A stretch of 64,000 nt of DNA from contig NC_090726.1 of the NCBI RefSeq assembly GCF_036898095.1, forward strand, positions 32,830,128 through 32,894,127. The letters run 5' to 3'. The DNA comes from Palaemon carinicauda. Lineage: Eukaryota > Arthropoda > Malacostraca > Decapoda > Palaemonidae. Made by a program: the position numbers and the translations under genes. The number at the start of each line of letters is the position of its first letter. Position 1 is the stretch's first letter. Positions 20,440 to 31,418 of the stretch are shown here, one piece after another. The notes beneath the pieces were generated by a model, which made no database searches, was not told where the DNA came from, and saw only the letters and a list, made by a program, of their open reading frames with translations.

Positions 20440-21616
20440 CACTATGCGCTTATCACTTATCACTTTTGATTTTCTGTTTGCACTTATTTCACTGAACTCG
20501 AAACTTTAAGTGATTGTACCTGAAACACGCAATTCTATCCTTCCTTAAAAGTTAGTAATTGCGAAAACAGAATTACAATGTAACAGAAAAATCTAATGAA
20601 AGATAAATAATTCAGTGGCTGGAAAGAGACTAAACACTAGATCAAATAAACTACGTTTAAAATCTCTCACCGCATAAAGCTTGAGAACAAGAATAAAACT
20701 CTATAAACGTTTACCTTCTTCCCCTAAAGAGACTAGGGAGAAGAGCAAAAACGATAACAACGTTACTCGCTTGAACGAAACGTTTATCCTCCTCTCTCTC
20801 CCTCCGTCTCTATCTCTCTCTCTCTCTTGACTTAGAACCTGAGAGAAGAGCCCAATCATATATATCGTTAAAACATATTATTGTTAAAGGAAAAAAACTG
20901 AAAGATTTCCCAAATAAAAAGTTCCTTTATTAGAATTAAAACCATTAAGCTAAGAAAGAATGAACAAAACGCTAGAAACAGTTTACTCTTACTGCAACGT
21001 GACACCGTGAAAATTCTCTCTCTATCGTAACGATAGAGCGCAAGTTGAACGTTCTGAACGTCAACAACTGCAGAGACAAAACAAAACGTTAGTTCAACTT
21101 TGAAAACAGTACGAGACTATCAAAGAAATTCTTTCAAAAACATTAAAATAGCATAATATGTTAACAGGTAAAACCGAAATGACGGGCTCAATGTTAATTA
21201 ACTTCGGTACCAAGAAAAGACCGCCTACTATTAGGAAAGGTCGAATATAAACAAATATAAAAATTAATTTTAATAAGTTTATAATAAAAGGAAGTTAATC
21301 GAAGAGGCCTATAAAAGGCGGAGAAATATAAAATAAATCTATAACTTTGTTAAGCAAAATTAAGAAAGAGAGTCTATACTCTCTTAGACACCAACACTTC
21401 CGTCTAAGGGAAGGGTCGGCCATTTAAAAGTGAAAGAGAGTTCATACTCTCTTCGTCACCATAATTAATCAAATTAATTCCAAAAACTAGCTAAGCTAAT
21501 GATAAAACTTCCTGAATAGCGAAAGCTAAATTCTAGAGCAAAAACATCACCAAATCGTGAGCAAAAACTCCAGAATCAACAGCGTATCCATGTAGGTCTA
21601 GCCGGAGGCCCGACAG
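20440..21616 (-). other. Family B copy 1: 5' non-coding leader
   Basis: AT-rich sequence between the gag relic and the right ITR with a CT-rich run (20800-20830) and the short hairpin CTATCGTAACGATAG (about 21024-21038). No ORF. The same leader is present in copies 2 and 3, so it is a fixed part of family B; family A has only about 200 bp here. Confidence 0.6.
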
Positions 21617-21788
21617 AGGAAAAATTGAGGTGGTGTCAACAAGAAGTACTGCAGTACCTGGCCACAGGTGGCGCTGGTGAGTACACCCCCCTCTTGTATA
21701 GCGATCGCTGGCGTATCCCTTCCGTAGAATTCTGTCGGGCAACGGAGTTGACAGCTACATGATTATCGGGTAAGATTAATATTGAAAA

Positions 21789-22010
21789 TTGTATTTTTCC
21801 TAACAGTACAAACTTGAGTCCTTTAATACAAATATGTTATTAGCGTATCTGGAACTCAGCTCTTAAAATTTTAACAAGGAGTCGGTAGTTACTGCTGGGT
21901 GACAGGGAAGTCCCAACCACCCAACAGCCCACTAAGCTCCCTCTTTGACCTTAAACTTAGGACTAGTGGGGTGGTTGAAGGGGGAAGTGTAACTTATAGG
22001 AAAAATACAA
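21789..22010. mobile_element. DIRS-like terminal stub abutting family B copy 1
   Basis: Starts TTGTATTTTTCCTAACAGTA immediately after the family B right end and ends with the inverted form TAGGAAAAATACAA at 22010. Its interior (AGCGTATCTGGAACTCAGC...ACAAGGAGTCGGTAGTTACT) is homologous, inverted, to the right end of the relic at 4560-4777. It is either a solo left end plus ICR half, or a 222-bp inverted-repeat derivative. No coding content. Confidence 0.55.
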
Positions 22011-22471
22011 AAGCTGTAACCATAATGAAATACAGCCAAATACATTTGAATCACTCATTATCACCTAACCTAACTGTAAATGAAGTACCTATTAGAACAT
22101 AATGCAATAATAATTGAAAATAATGCAATATGTACAGTACTGTACATATACAAAATATACAGTACCGTATGAACTGTACCTTATTAATATTACCCCTACT
22201 GTAGAGAAGTACACTTTCTATCATGCATAACCAAACTGTGGTTTTAACCTTAGCAACTGTATTTTATTGTTCAGTAATACTGTACAATTAATATTCATTG
22301 GTGAGACGTCAATAAATAACCTACCTTTGTTGTTTATACTAAAACTTTTAAGCCATTTTATCATAATACAATCAAAATTCATTGATATTAATATAAAAGT
22401 ATACATACTTTGTAGAATGAATAAACTTTAATTGTTCAGTAAATAGTTTTTTAACTGTTATCTATTTACCA
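22011..22471. other. AT-rich intron 2 segment
   Basis: No gene. It contains several TACAGTAC/GTACTGTA motifs (for example GTACAGTACTGTACAT at about 22131). Confidence 0.5.
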
Positions 22472-22978
22472 AAAATGAAAGAAAAATACAGTACTGTATA
22501 CTGTATCGCTAATGTTTTGATATGCAAAGTAGCGTTGTGCGTACATTCATACATTACAGTTCTGTAACTGTGTTTTTTTTAATATAAAAATGTAATTAGC
22601 GATATAAAATTAATTGTCAATAAATAATCATGACATTAAAAGGAAAAAATATGTTACAATCTGTTATTTATTTAATGAAATGAAAGAAAAATATATCGCT
22701 AATATGTTTGGCATGCGTAATAGCATTGTGCGTATGTTTATAGTATTTTTTAATTTAAAATTGTACTTCTTGATATAAAATTAATTGCAAATAAATAATC
22801 ATGACATTAATAGGAAAAAATGTTACAATCTGTTGTTTATTACTAAAATAAAATAAAAATATATCGCTAATGTTTAGATATACGAAGTAGCATTGTGTAT
22901 TCGTACATACTGTGCGTACACAATATACAGTACTGTTCATTTTTTTTTAACTTAAAAATGTACTTGATATAAAAAAGG
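22472..22978. repeat. Three imperfect tandem copies of a ~175-bp AT-rich unit
   Basis: Each unit has TATCGCTAAT(A)GTTT, then (A/G)TAGC(G/A)TTGTG, then GATATAAAATTAATTG, AATAAATAATCATGACATTA and GTTACAATCTGTT. Units start near 22490, 22692 and 22858; the last is truncated. It could be a local satellite or the repeat array of a larger transposon. Confidence 0.75.
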
Positions 22979-22999
22979 AGAGCAGGATATTACTAGCAT

Positions 23000-23218
23000 T
23001 AAGGTAGAGTGATAACCAATGGGAGAACAGGACGATGGAGGCGAGTTTACAGTTTTGCGGCGCGTGAATTTTAAAATTATTTTTAGACGCATGGGCAAAT
23101 CTCATTTCATATCATAAGGGGTTTTTCGTAATATGAGGCAAAAAAATCTTTGTATCTCTTTTCGAATCCTGAATTTTTCGTATACAGAAATTTTCGTATC
23201 AAGAGGTATTACTGTATT
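23000..23218. mobile_element. Possible mariner/pogo-type MITE remnant
   Basis: Ends in CAAGAGGTATTACTGTA; read on the minus strand this is TACAGTAATACCTCTTG, a terminus typical of Tc1/mariner-pogo MITEs of arthropods (family knowledge). The second terminus was not found, so the left limit is uncertain. Confidence 0.35.
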
Positions 23219-23491
23219 CAGGTGAGCGCCACACCCATCCCCAATACATCTGTGGACAGCAGATTCCCAATAGGTGAGGAGCTCCTGCAATGAGGATCGT
23301 TATACAGTTACCAGTGTATATCATCCAGAATTCCTGCTCCAACAAAACTAGAAGGTAAAGAGGAGCACTAGTTGCTCACTAGTGACATTTCAGGAACATC
23401 TCGAGTGATCACTGTTGAGCAGCAATTGGAGAACTAGACTTTTCAATGATAGAAGTCTCACAAATGAATGCAGAGACCTTAGTAATCATAG

Positions 23492-23581
23492 AATAAGTTT
23501 TGAAGATTGATTGATTGTCTGATTGAAAGTTTTCTGGCATCCTGATATCTAAGGTCATTGACACCAATAAGTTTTGAAGAT
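23492..23581 (-). mobile_element. 58-bp LINE 3' end flanked by a perfect 16-bp target duplication
   Basis: The insert 23508-23565 read on the minus strand is GGTGTCAATGACCTTAGATA followed by TCAGGATGCCAGAAAAC and a CAATCA tail. This matches the 3' end of the LINE at 57640-58500 (GCGTCAATGACCTTCGATGT, then CAATCAATCAATC). The flanks AATAAGTTTTGAAGAT at 23492-23507 and 23566-23581 are identical. Confidence 0.88.
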
Positions 23582-26500
23582 CTTTGCCTTCATAGTTAAC
23601 TGACTAAAGTTGGGTACCATAGGGTTGATGACTCTCTCGACACTCTTCAAAGAATTCTTCTTCTCCCTAAAACACTCGGTAATCAACGTGCAAACAGAAC
23701 AGTGCGATCCCCTTTAGAGGAAGAAAGGATGAAACGAGCATTGGATGGTCTCCTTGATGATTGAACTGTTTTTGGGTCTCATGCTCCCCAAGGCTAAGGG
23801 GTAATTAGTGCCTTACCAATTGAAGAGCAACCAGAAGAGTGTGGTATCCCACGGCATGTAGCAACATCATGCGAGTGCCTCGCCTTAGTTGAAGAGGACA
23901 TGTGACGACAACCATGCCAGCCCGTTGTAGCATCCCTGTACTTGTATGAGTGCTGAGATTAGACATGAGAACTCACCTGTTTCAATCACAATCACATGAA
24001 GAAATTGGAAGATCTTGGCATCTGGTGAACTCTCAGTGTGTGGGAAGATCTCATGTCCTGGACCAGTCTCAGAACATCGCAATATCTAGAGCATTGAAAG
24101 ATTCTGGCCTTTTAGAGGATCTCTTGGCTGGGATTGCTTATAAGGAACTGATAACAGGAGACAGATATATTAAATCCCCAGTGAATTGAAAGTAACAATC
24201 ACTCTGAACAAGTGTAAGTTCCGATCATATAGTTCCCGATAGCATGGCTCACAATTGCATGGTTCTCGATTGTAGTTTTCAGTTACAGTACATGATTCTT
24301 GATTCTGTTACACGGCCAATCCCATGGGAAACAACAATCGTTTAGAACAAGTGTGAGGAATCCTGTCTTGAGAAGACAACACAATCAGAATATTCCTGTG
24401 AAGACAAAACCTGAACGGAAGACAATGAGGAAACTGTGTCGCTTGTGAAGGGAAGAATTCATAGCTTGTCCAAGCGATGAAAGCAATCATAGGTTATTCT
24501 TTCATAAGTATCTTGGACTGAAAAAGCTAGAACAAAGCAGTTGACTGAAGTTCTGTAACCCAAAGTCACTGAGGAACAAGAGCAAAAAATCCAATCGCAA
24601 AATATCCGAACAGTACAAATGAGACCTATCTCTCAGTGACTGGTAACACCAAGACTACTCAGGTTATAACGGTGCATATTAGACTTGTGTTGATATAGAA
24701 GACTGGAATCATGAAGATTATGTGCGTAGTGAACTTATAGTGGGATCAGTTAGCTGGGATTTGATGGCCTTTCATCGTTAATATGTTTATGCTGCCTGCT
24801 GATCATATGGTTGACCCAGCTCTATACTGTATGCTCGGTTGTTGTCTTTGGAATTGTCCAAAGAGGGAAAGGAACAAGGGAAGCACCTATCATCCAGCAG
24901 AAGGGCACACGTCATCAGTCACATAAGAGACCAAACAGTGATAGCAGGCATATGAACATCTGCACCACATACTGAAATGTATTCTCTGGGAATAGTCTCT
25001 CATAGTGTATACTGCATGTTTTTGTTGCTACTGTACTGGTGATTCTCTTGACATTCTTTGAAGCATTGATATCACTAAAGAGTCATAGGAATATTGATAG
25101 GAGAGAGACGTGGGTAGATGCCAACATCCTGACTAGTACTGTACTACATTCCTGATACTGAACTCATGGGCATTCTGATGGAGATCTTTTATCTGCCTTA
25201 CTATAGGAGCGTACACATGAGCTTAGAAGAGAACTCGTAGATCTTCAAAGGGGGGTGATCCTACAGAGCATACTAGTGGCCAGGCAAACAGGTGAGGGTG
25301 AAGACTTACAGGTGCACATATGAACAGGTAATGGCACGCTCCTATGCATGCATACACTAGTAGTCATCTCTTCGTTCTCGGTGAAGGAAGTCAAAGGGGT
25401 CCTGAAGCAGACATGTCTCTTCCATGGGGAAAGAAACAGATGAATTCATGTGAATGCTACTCCTATCAATTGGTCTTTAGGAATTCTCCATCCATAAAGA
25501 GGAAAAGAAGTGTGGAGCCCTTCCATCCTGAAAGGCAGTGTGAAAAGACTAAGATGAGGCAGAAATGGAGAATGAATCTAAAAATTCTCCTTCTAGGGCA
25601 ATCTAAAAAGACGGGGACGGCATTCAAGTGAGAAAAGAGATCTCAGGAAGTCTATGAAGACACAGCGCTGCCAGGAAAAACTTCTTCATTGCCTTTCTGG
25701 ACACAAGAAGGCACTGATGAGAAAAAGGGCAGCACCCTTCCCATTCAATTCGAGAGCAGCAGAAACTCCTTTAATGGTGTACAACAATGTACAAGGAAAA
25801 CCAAATTACTCAGAATTACAATGACATCGTCGTCACCAGTTCACACTCATGAGGAAACAAACAACAGCAAGAATACCGTCAAACAGGAACAAAAAAGTGT
25901 ATACAGTACAGTTTTGTAAGGTTACACAATCAAGTCAGTAAGCTACAGTTATTGGGAAAGCTGCAAATCTTTCTTCTTCCTCGTTAACATTGAACTGCCA
26001 TCAATTATACAAGAGAAAAACAGCATTAAAACAGCCAGTTAATGGCACCAGTGGTATGTCTGTACTGTACGGTAGCTTAAAACAAAGTGGAGCTCAGTGG
26101 CCTGTCAAGTTGGCGGGGCTTCCCGTCATGCTGAAAACATGCTCCTATCAAAGGCCATGGGTTTATATTCATGTGGGAACAAATAATATATTCATGTATA
26201 CACATAGTCTATGATAGAGTAATGGACTAATACGCAGCAATTCAAAATCATATTTGTTACATTGTAAACCCATTATTTTTAACATACTCTATTCAAACAG
26301 TATCGTATTGTATATATCATTATATAGTGTTAAGAAAACACAGAAAAATTTATTATGAGAAGAGTGGAGTTAATCAAATATTACTATACTTTATCAGTAA
26401 CTATTCCTACAATTAACAAATATACAGAAGATACTAATACTGTACACACATGAAATAAATGCAATGAAGTACAGGAATAAGGATCTGTCACCTTCTCACA

Positions 26501-26717
26501 TAATCAAAAGACAATTATCATCCTTTACATAAATAGGTGGTGAAAACGGAATAAAAACTAATCGGTGACAATAGTATAGAAAATAAGGTGAAAAAATGTG
26601 CATACAGTCATCCATCATTAAAATTTTTTACCGTCTTGTATCCATCGCTCTCTCTCTCTTCCTATACTTATTTTTCTTCTTTCAATACCTATTTATATAA
26701 GTGATATCAACTGTGTT
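23582..26717. other. EARS2 intron 2, unassigned DNA
   Basis: Three kilobases without a convincing gene. ORFs at 23950-24189 and 25344-25631 (plus) show no recognisable motif and no homologue I know. Base composition is more even than the flanking AT-rich DNA, so decayed retroelement sequence is possible, but I could not align it to the DIRS proteins. Confidence 0.4.
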
Positions 26718-27000
26718 ATGATTCCGTGATGAGGGATAGATGGAGATGGTTTGGGCATGCTCTTCGCACTCCCCAAGAGAGATTAGTTCACCAAACTTTT
26801 AAATGGGCTCCACAAGGCACTAGAAGAATTGGAAGACCCAGGCCTACATGGCTTAGGATTATAAAGCACGAAGTAGGAGATGATGAATGGAGAAGTATTG
26901 AATCAAAATTTCAAGACAGAGACGACTGGCGAAATCTAACTGAGGCCCTTAGCGTCAATAGGCGTAGGAGGAGATGATGATGATGATGATGATTCCATGA
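26718..27000 (+). pseudogene. 5'-truncated RTE-like LINE 3' end with 12-bp target duplication
   Basis: The frame from 26726 gives RWRWFGHALRTPQERLVHQT, GTRRIGRPRPTWLRIIKHEV and DRDDWRNLTEALSVNRRRRR, the C-terminal tail characteristic of RTE-type reverse transcriptases (W.GH.LR / GRP..TW / W). It ends in (GAT)n, as RTE elements do. The insert is bracketed by ATGATTCCGTGA (26718-26729) and ATGATTCCATGA (26989-27000), one mismatch apart. Only the last ~80 codons are present, so it is a dead 5'-truncated copy. Confidence 0.82.
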
Positions 27001-27641
27001 GGAGGTGAAGGTAAGCTCCATGAAGATCTTAAGTCACTGACAGGTGGTAAGTCCTATCCCTCACTTTTTTGTTGTTGTTTTCTACTTTATCACTTGCTCT
27101 TTGTGGCTTCTGCATATTTGTTAATTGTAGGAATAAATCTTACACATACAGTAATATGTAATTGTACTGTATTTTTCTCATAATGAATTCTACTGTACAC
27201 TTAAACAATATGTCTAGTAATTGCATCTAATTAAGTCACCTTAGTAGATGTAGGCCAGCTCAAACATTTTCTATACATACAAGAGAGGTTAAAGAATAAC
27301 AAAATAAGCCATAACATACTCCAAATAGAAGAATAGGAAAGGGTGTGCAAATGTTAATCACAAGACAGCCCATATTGTACTCTGCAAGTGCTAGATAAAC
27401 TGTACAATACTTTCACTCTGACTGAAAGAGAAAGAATATATCAAGCTAGGCTACACTAGTCAAATAAGCACTTGCAACACATGATACCCACTAATAAGGC
27501 AGAGCTCCAAGTTATTATCTTAGGTTTATGCATTCATAAAAAAGGACAAACTTGTTATAAATATTGTTTATGACTGCATAGACAATAGGGTCCTAAGCCT
27601 GTGCCTGCAAGCTTACAAAATTAAAAGTTCATTAAACTTAC
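27001..27641 (-). other. EARS2 intron 2, no feature seen
   Basis: AT-rich DNA up to the exon 2 donor; no ORF or repeat recognised. Confidence 0.5.
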
Positions 27642-28072
27642 TTTTAGTCTGATACAATATGGAAGACCTTGTCTCTCAAAATTTTCAATCTTGGATGCTG
27701 AAAGATTTTGACATCTATTATCATACCTCACAGTTTCACCTCTTCGTTGAAGATCTCTACGTAATAAATTCAACCGAGTCTCGGAGCAAAAACACTTATA
27801 AGCAGCTCTATTATGCAAGAGCTTTTTTATATAATCACTGTAAATTTCCTTTCTCTGTGATTGAGCATATGGTCCATATGACCCTCCAATAAGAGGAGAT
27901 TCATCTGGCACAATTTTAGCCCAGTTTAAAACTGTCTCAAGTTTCTCAGCAGCTTCTGGAACGAGTCTTGTTTGATCAGTATCTTCAATTCGTAAGATAA
28001 ACTTGCCTTTTCTGGATTTAGCAAATAAGTAGTTATACAATGCTGTTCTCAAACCTCCCAAGTGAAGAAAAC
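27642..28072 (-). CDS. EARS2: EARS2 exon 2 (HIGH-motif exon of mitochondrial glutamyl-tRNA synthetase)
   Basis: This exon encodes residues 49-192. The class I HIGH signature appears as HLGG in [18 protein letters not shown], followed by the GluRS hallmark [12 protein letters not shown]. Then come [41 protein letters not shown] and the end block YCIRLK. The enzyme charges mitochondrial tRNA(Glu) (and in many systems tRNA(Gln)) in the matrix. The acceptor TTCTCCAG ends at 28073; the first two bases (GT) complete the Gly codon of exon 1. The donor is AAA|GTAAGT at 27642/27641 and the exon ends in phase 0. The upstream codons up to 28115 in this frame are intron read-through. Confidence 0.95.
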
Positions 28073-28227
28073 CTGGAGAAAAGGGGATGGAGCTCAGTAC
28101 TAATGAATATTTCATGATGGGAAATAAGCTGAAATATCTTTAAAAAATTCAAATGCATTATGAAATCAGTAATACACATTGGATCATATGATTTCCATGA
28201 TGATTACTCTAATAAGTTAATCAATGG

Positions 28228-28375
28228 TTTATTTTATTATCATTATTATTTGCTAAGCTAAAACCCTAGTTGGAAAAGCAGGATGCTATAAGCCCATGGG
28301 CTCCAATAGGGGAAATAGCCCTGTGAGGAAAGGAAACAAGGAAAAATGAAATATTTTAAGAACAGTAACATAGAA
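28228..28375 (-). mobile_element. LINE 3'-UTR tail, part 1 (split by family B copy 2)
   Basis: It carries GCTAAGCTAAAACCCTAGTT then GGAAAAGCAGGATGCTATAA and GGCTCCAATAGGGGAAATAG, a repeat also at 53606, 61893 and 62313. At 62313 the repeat is joined to LINE coding sequence on the minus strand, so it is the 3' UTR of that LINE, ending in an (ATA)n-type tail at its left. Its continuation is at 35140, on the other side of the DIRS insertion. Confidence 0.8.
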
Positions 28376-29090
28376 ATGTTATTTTCATTAGTAAAATAAA
28401 TTTTTGAATATACTTACCCGATAATCATGTAGCTGTCAACTCCGTTGCCCGACAGAATTCTACGGAAGGGATACGCCAGCGATCGCTATACAAGAGGGGG
28501 GTGTACTCACCAGCGCCACCTGTGGCCAGGTACTGCAGTACTTCTTGTTGACACCACCTCAATTTTTCCTCGGTCCACTGGTTCTCTATGGGGAGGAAGG
28601 GTGGGTCAATTAAATCATGATTATCGGGTAAGTATATTCAAAAATGTATTTTACTAATGAAAATAACATTTTTCAATATTAATCTTACCCGATAATCATG
28701 TAGCTGATTCACACCCAGGGAGGTGGGTGAAAACCAGTGTACATGTATATCAAGAAGCTAAGTATCCCGTATTTCATATTATCAGTTATTCAAAATAACA
28801 ATGAAATTATAAGTACCTGGTAAGGAAGTCGACTTGAACCATTACTCTGCCTTTAATAAGTTCGTCTTCCTTACTGAGCGCAGCGTTCCTCTTAGGAGGC
28901 TGAACAACTCTAAGGTGCTGAAGTATCAAGGGCTGCAACCCATACTAAAGGACCTCATCACAACCTTTAACCTCGGCGCTTCTCAAGAAAGAATTGACCA
29001 CCCGCCAAATCAACAAGGATGTGGAAGGCTTCTTAGCCGACCGTACAACCCATAAAAAGTATTCAAGAGAAAGGTTAAAAGGTTATGGGA

Positions 29091-30559
29091 TTATGGGAAT
29101 GTAGTGGCTGAGCCCCCGCCTACTACTGCATTCGTTGCTACGAATGGTCCCAGGGTGTAGCAGTACTCGTAAAGAGACTGGACATCTTTGAGATAGAATG
29201 ATGCGAACACTGACTTGCTTCTCCAATAGGTTGCATCCATAACACTCTGCAGAGAACGGTTCTGTTTGAAGGCCACTGAAGTAGCCACAGCTCTCACTTC
29301 ATGTGTCCTTACCTTCAGCAAAGCAAGGTCTTCTTCCTTCAGATGAGAATGTGCTTCCCTAATCAGAAGCCTGACTAGTAAGAAACTGAGTTCTTAGACC
29401 TTGGAAAAGAAGGCTTCTTGATAGCACACCATAAGGCTTCTGATTGTCCTCGTAAAGGTTAAGACCTTTTTAGATAGTACCTAAGAGCTCTAACTGGACA
29501 AAGTACTCTCTCCAGTTCATTCCCCACCAAGTTGGACAGGCTTGGGATCTCGAACGACTTAGGCCAAGGACGTGAAGGAAGCTCGTTTTAGCAAAAACCG
29601 AGCTGCAAGGAACATGTAGCCGTTTCAGATGTGAAAACTATGTTCCTGCTGAAGGCGTGGATCTCACTTACTCTTTTAGCTGTTGTCAAGCACACGAGGA
29701 AAAGAGTTTTTAATGTGAGGTCCTAAAAAGAGGCTGATTGGAGAGGTTCAAATCTTGATGACATAAGGAACCTTAGGACCACGTCTAGATTCCAGCCTGG
29801 AGTGGACAACCGACGTTCCTTTGAGGTCTCAAAAGACCTAGGGAGGTCCTGTAGATCTTTGTTGGTGGAAAGATCCAAGCCTCTGTGGTGGAAAACCGCT
29901 GCCAACATACTTCTGTAACCCTTGATCGTAGGAGCTGAAAGGGATCTTACGTTCCTTAGATGTAACAGGAAGTCAGCAATCTGGGTTACAGTGGTACTGG
30001 TTGAGGAAACTGCATTGGCCTTGTACCAGCTTCGGAAGACTTCCCCTTGAGACTGATAGACTCTGAGAGTGGATGTTCTCCTTGCTCTGGCAATCGCTCT
30101 GGCTGCCTCCTTCGAAAAGCCCCTAGCTCTTGAGAGTCTTTCGAAAGTCTGAAGGCAGTCAGACGAAGAGCGTGGAGGTTTGGGTGTACCTTCTTTACGT
30201 GAGGTTGACGTAGAAGGTTCACTCCTAGAGGAAGAGTCCTGGGAATGTCGACCAGCCATTGTAGTACCTCTATGAACCATTCTCTCGCAGGCCAGAGCGG
30301 AGCCAACCAACGTCAGCCGTGTCCCTTTGCGAGAGGAGAACTTCTGAAGTACCCTGTTGACAATCTTGAACGGCGGAATGCATACAGGTCGAGATGGGAC
30401 CAATCCAGCAGAAAAGCATCCACGTGAACTGCTGCTGGGTCTGGAATCGGAGAACAATACAACGGGAGTCTCTAGGTTATCGAGGTAGCGAACAGATCTA
30501 TGGTTGGCTGACCCCACAGGGCCCAAAGTCTGCTGCAAACATTCTTGTGAAGGGTCCAC
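29091..30559 (-). pseudogene. Family B copy 2: broken tyrosine recombinase
   Basis: Same two pieces as in copy 1: 29091-29321 with THEVRAVATS and FASFYLKDVQ, and 29723-30559 with GYRSMLAAVFHHRGLDLSTN. A one-base difference near 30374 fuses a different upstream reading frame to the second piece, lengthening it to 278 codons. The catalytic-Arg segment is frame-broken as in copy 1. Confidence 0.8.
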
Positions 30560-31418
30560 TCTGTGGGGATGACCTGACCCTTCCGGCTGAGGCGATCTGC
30601 CATGACATTCATATCGCCCTGAATGAACCTCGTTACCAGCGTGAGCTTTCGATCTTTGACCAGATGAGGAGGTCCCTTGCGATCTAGAACAACTTCCACG
30701 AATGAGTCCCTCCCTGCTTGGAGATGTAAGCCAAGGCTGTGGTGTTGTCAGAGTCCACCTCCACCACCTTGTTAAGCTGGAGGGACTTGAAGTTTATCAA
30801 GGCCAGATGAACCGCCAACAACTCCTTGCAATTGATGTGAAGTGTCCTTTGCTCCTGATTCCATGTTCCCGAGCATTCCTGTCCGTCCAAAGTCGCACCC
30901 CAGCCCGTGTCTGATACGTCCGAGAGGAGACGGCGGTCGGGTTTCTGAACAGCCAAAGGTAGACTTCCTTGAGAAGAAAGCTGTTCTTACACCACGCGAG
31001 AGTAGGCCTCCTCTCTTCGGAAACAGGAACTGAGACCGTCTCTAGCGTCATGTCCTTTATCCAGTGAGCAGCTAGATAATACTGAAGGGGGCGGAGGTGG
31101 AGTCTCCCTAACACGATGAACAGGGCCAGCGATGAAAGTGTCCCTGTTAGACTCATCCACTACCTGACTGAGCATCGGTTCCTTCTCAGCATGCTCTGGA
31201 TGCATTCTAGGGCTTGGAAGATCCTTGGGGCCGACGGAAAAGCCCGAAAAGCTCGACTCTGAAGATCCATACCCAGGTAGACAATGGTCTGGGATGGGAC
31301 GAGCTGGGACTCCTCAAAATTGACCAGGAGGCCCAGTTCCTTGGTCAGATCCATAGTCCATCTGAGAATCTCCAGACAGCGACGACTTGTGGGAGCTCTT
31401 AAAAGCCAGTCGTCTGAC
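30472..31418 (-). pseudogene. Family B copy 2: truncated RT thumb / RNase H relic
   Basis: Same remnants as copy 1, beginning at DDWLLRAPTSRRCLEILRW and continuing to RNase H (LLSDVSDTGWGATLDG, HINCKELLAVH, VDSDNTTALAY, QGDMNVMADRLSR). The RT palm is missing. Confidence 0.8.

Larger units (their letters stand above)
15013..21788 (-). mobile_element. Defective DIRS-like element, family B copy 1 (6.8 kb)
   Basis: The left terminus ATGTTATTTTCATTAG starts at 15013, directly after the last base of the family A element. The right terminus AAGATTAATATTGAAAA ends at 21788. ITRs (about 15046-15208 and 21617-21771) share CAGCGATCGCTATACAAGAG and ATAATCATGTAGCTGTCAAC. The ICR is at 15253-15342. Coding relics lie in the usual DIRS order on the minus strand but are broken by stops, a shared gag/RT deletion junction near 18056 and a foreign passenger at about 18800-19374. 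It cannot make its own RT or recombinase and is presumably mobilised by an intact relative. Confidence 0.88.

Noticed and set aside
28073..28115. Met at 28115 as the start of the EARS2 block
   Set aside because: A good acceptor (TTCTCCAG) lies between it and HLGG, and the missing strand RFAPSPTG is found in exon 1 at 44871-45015.
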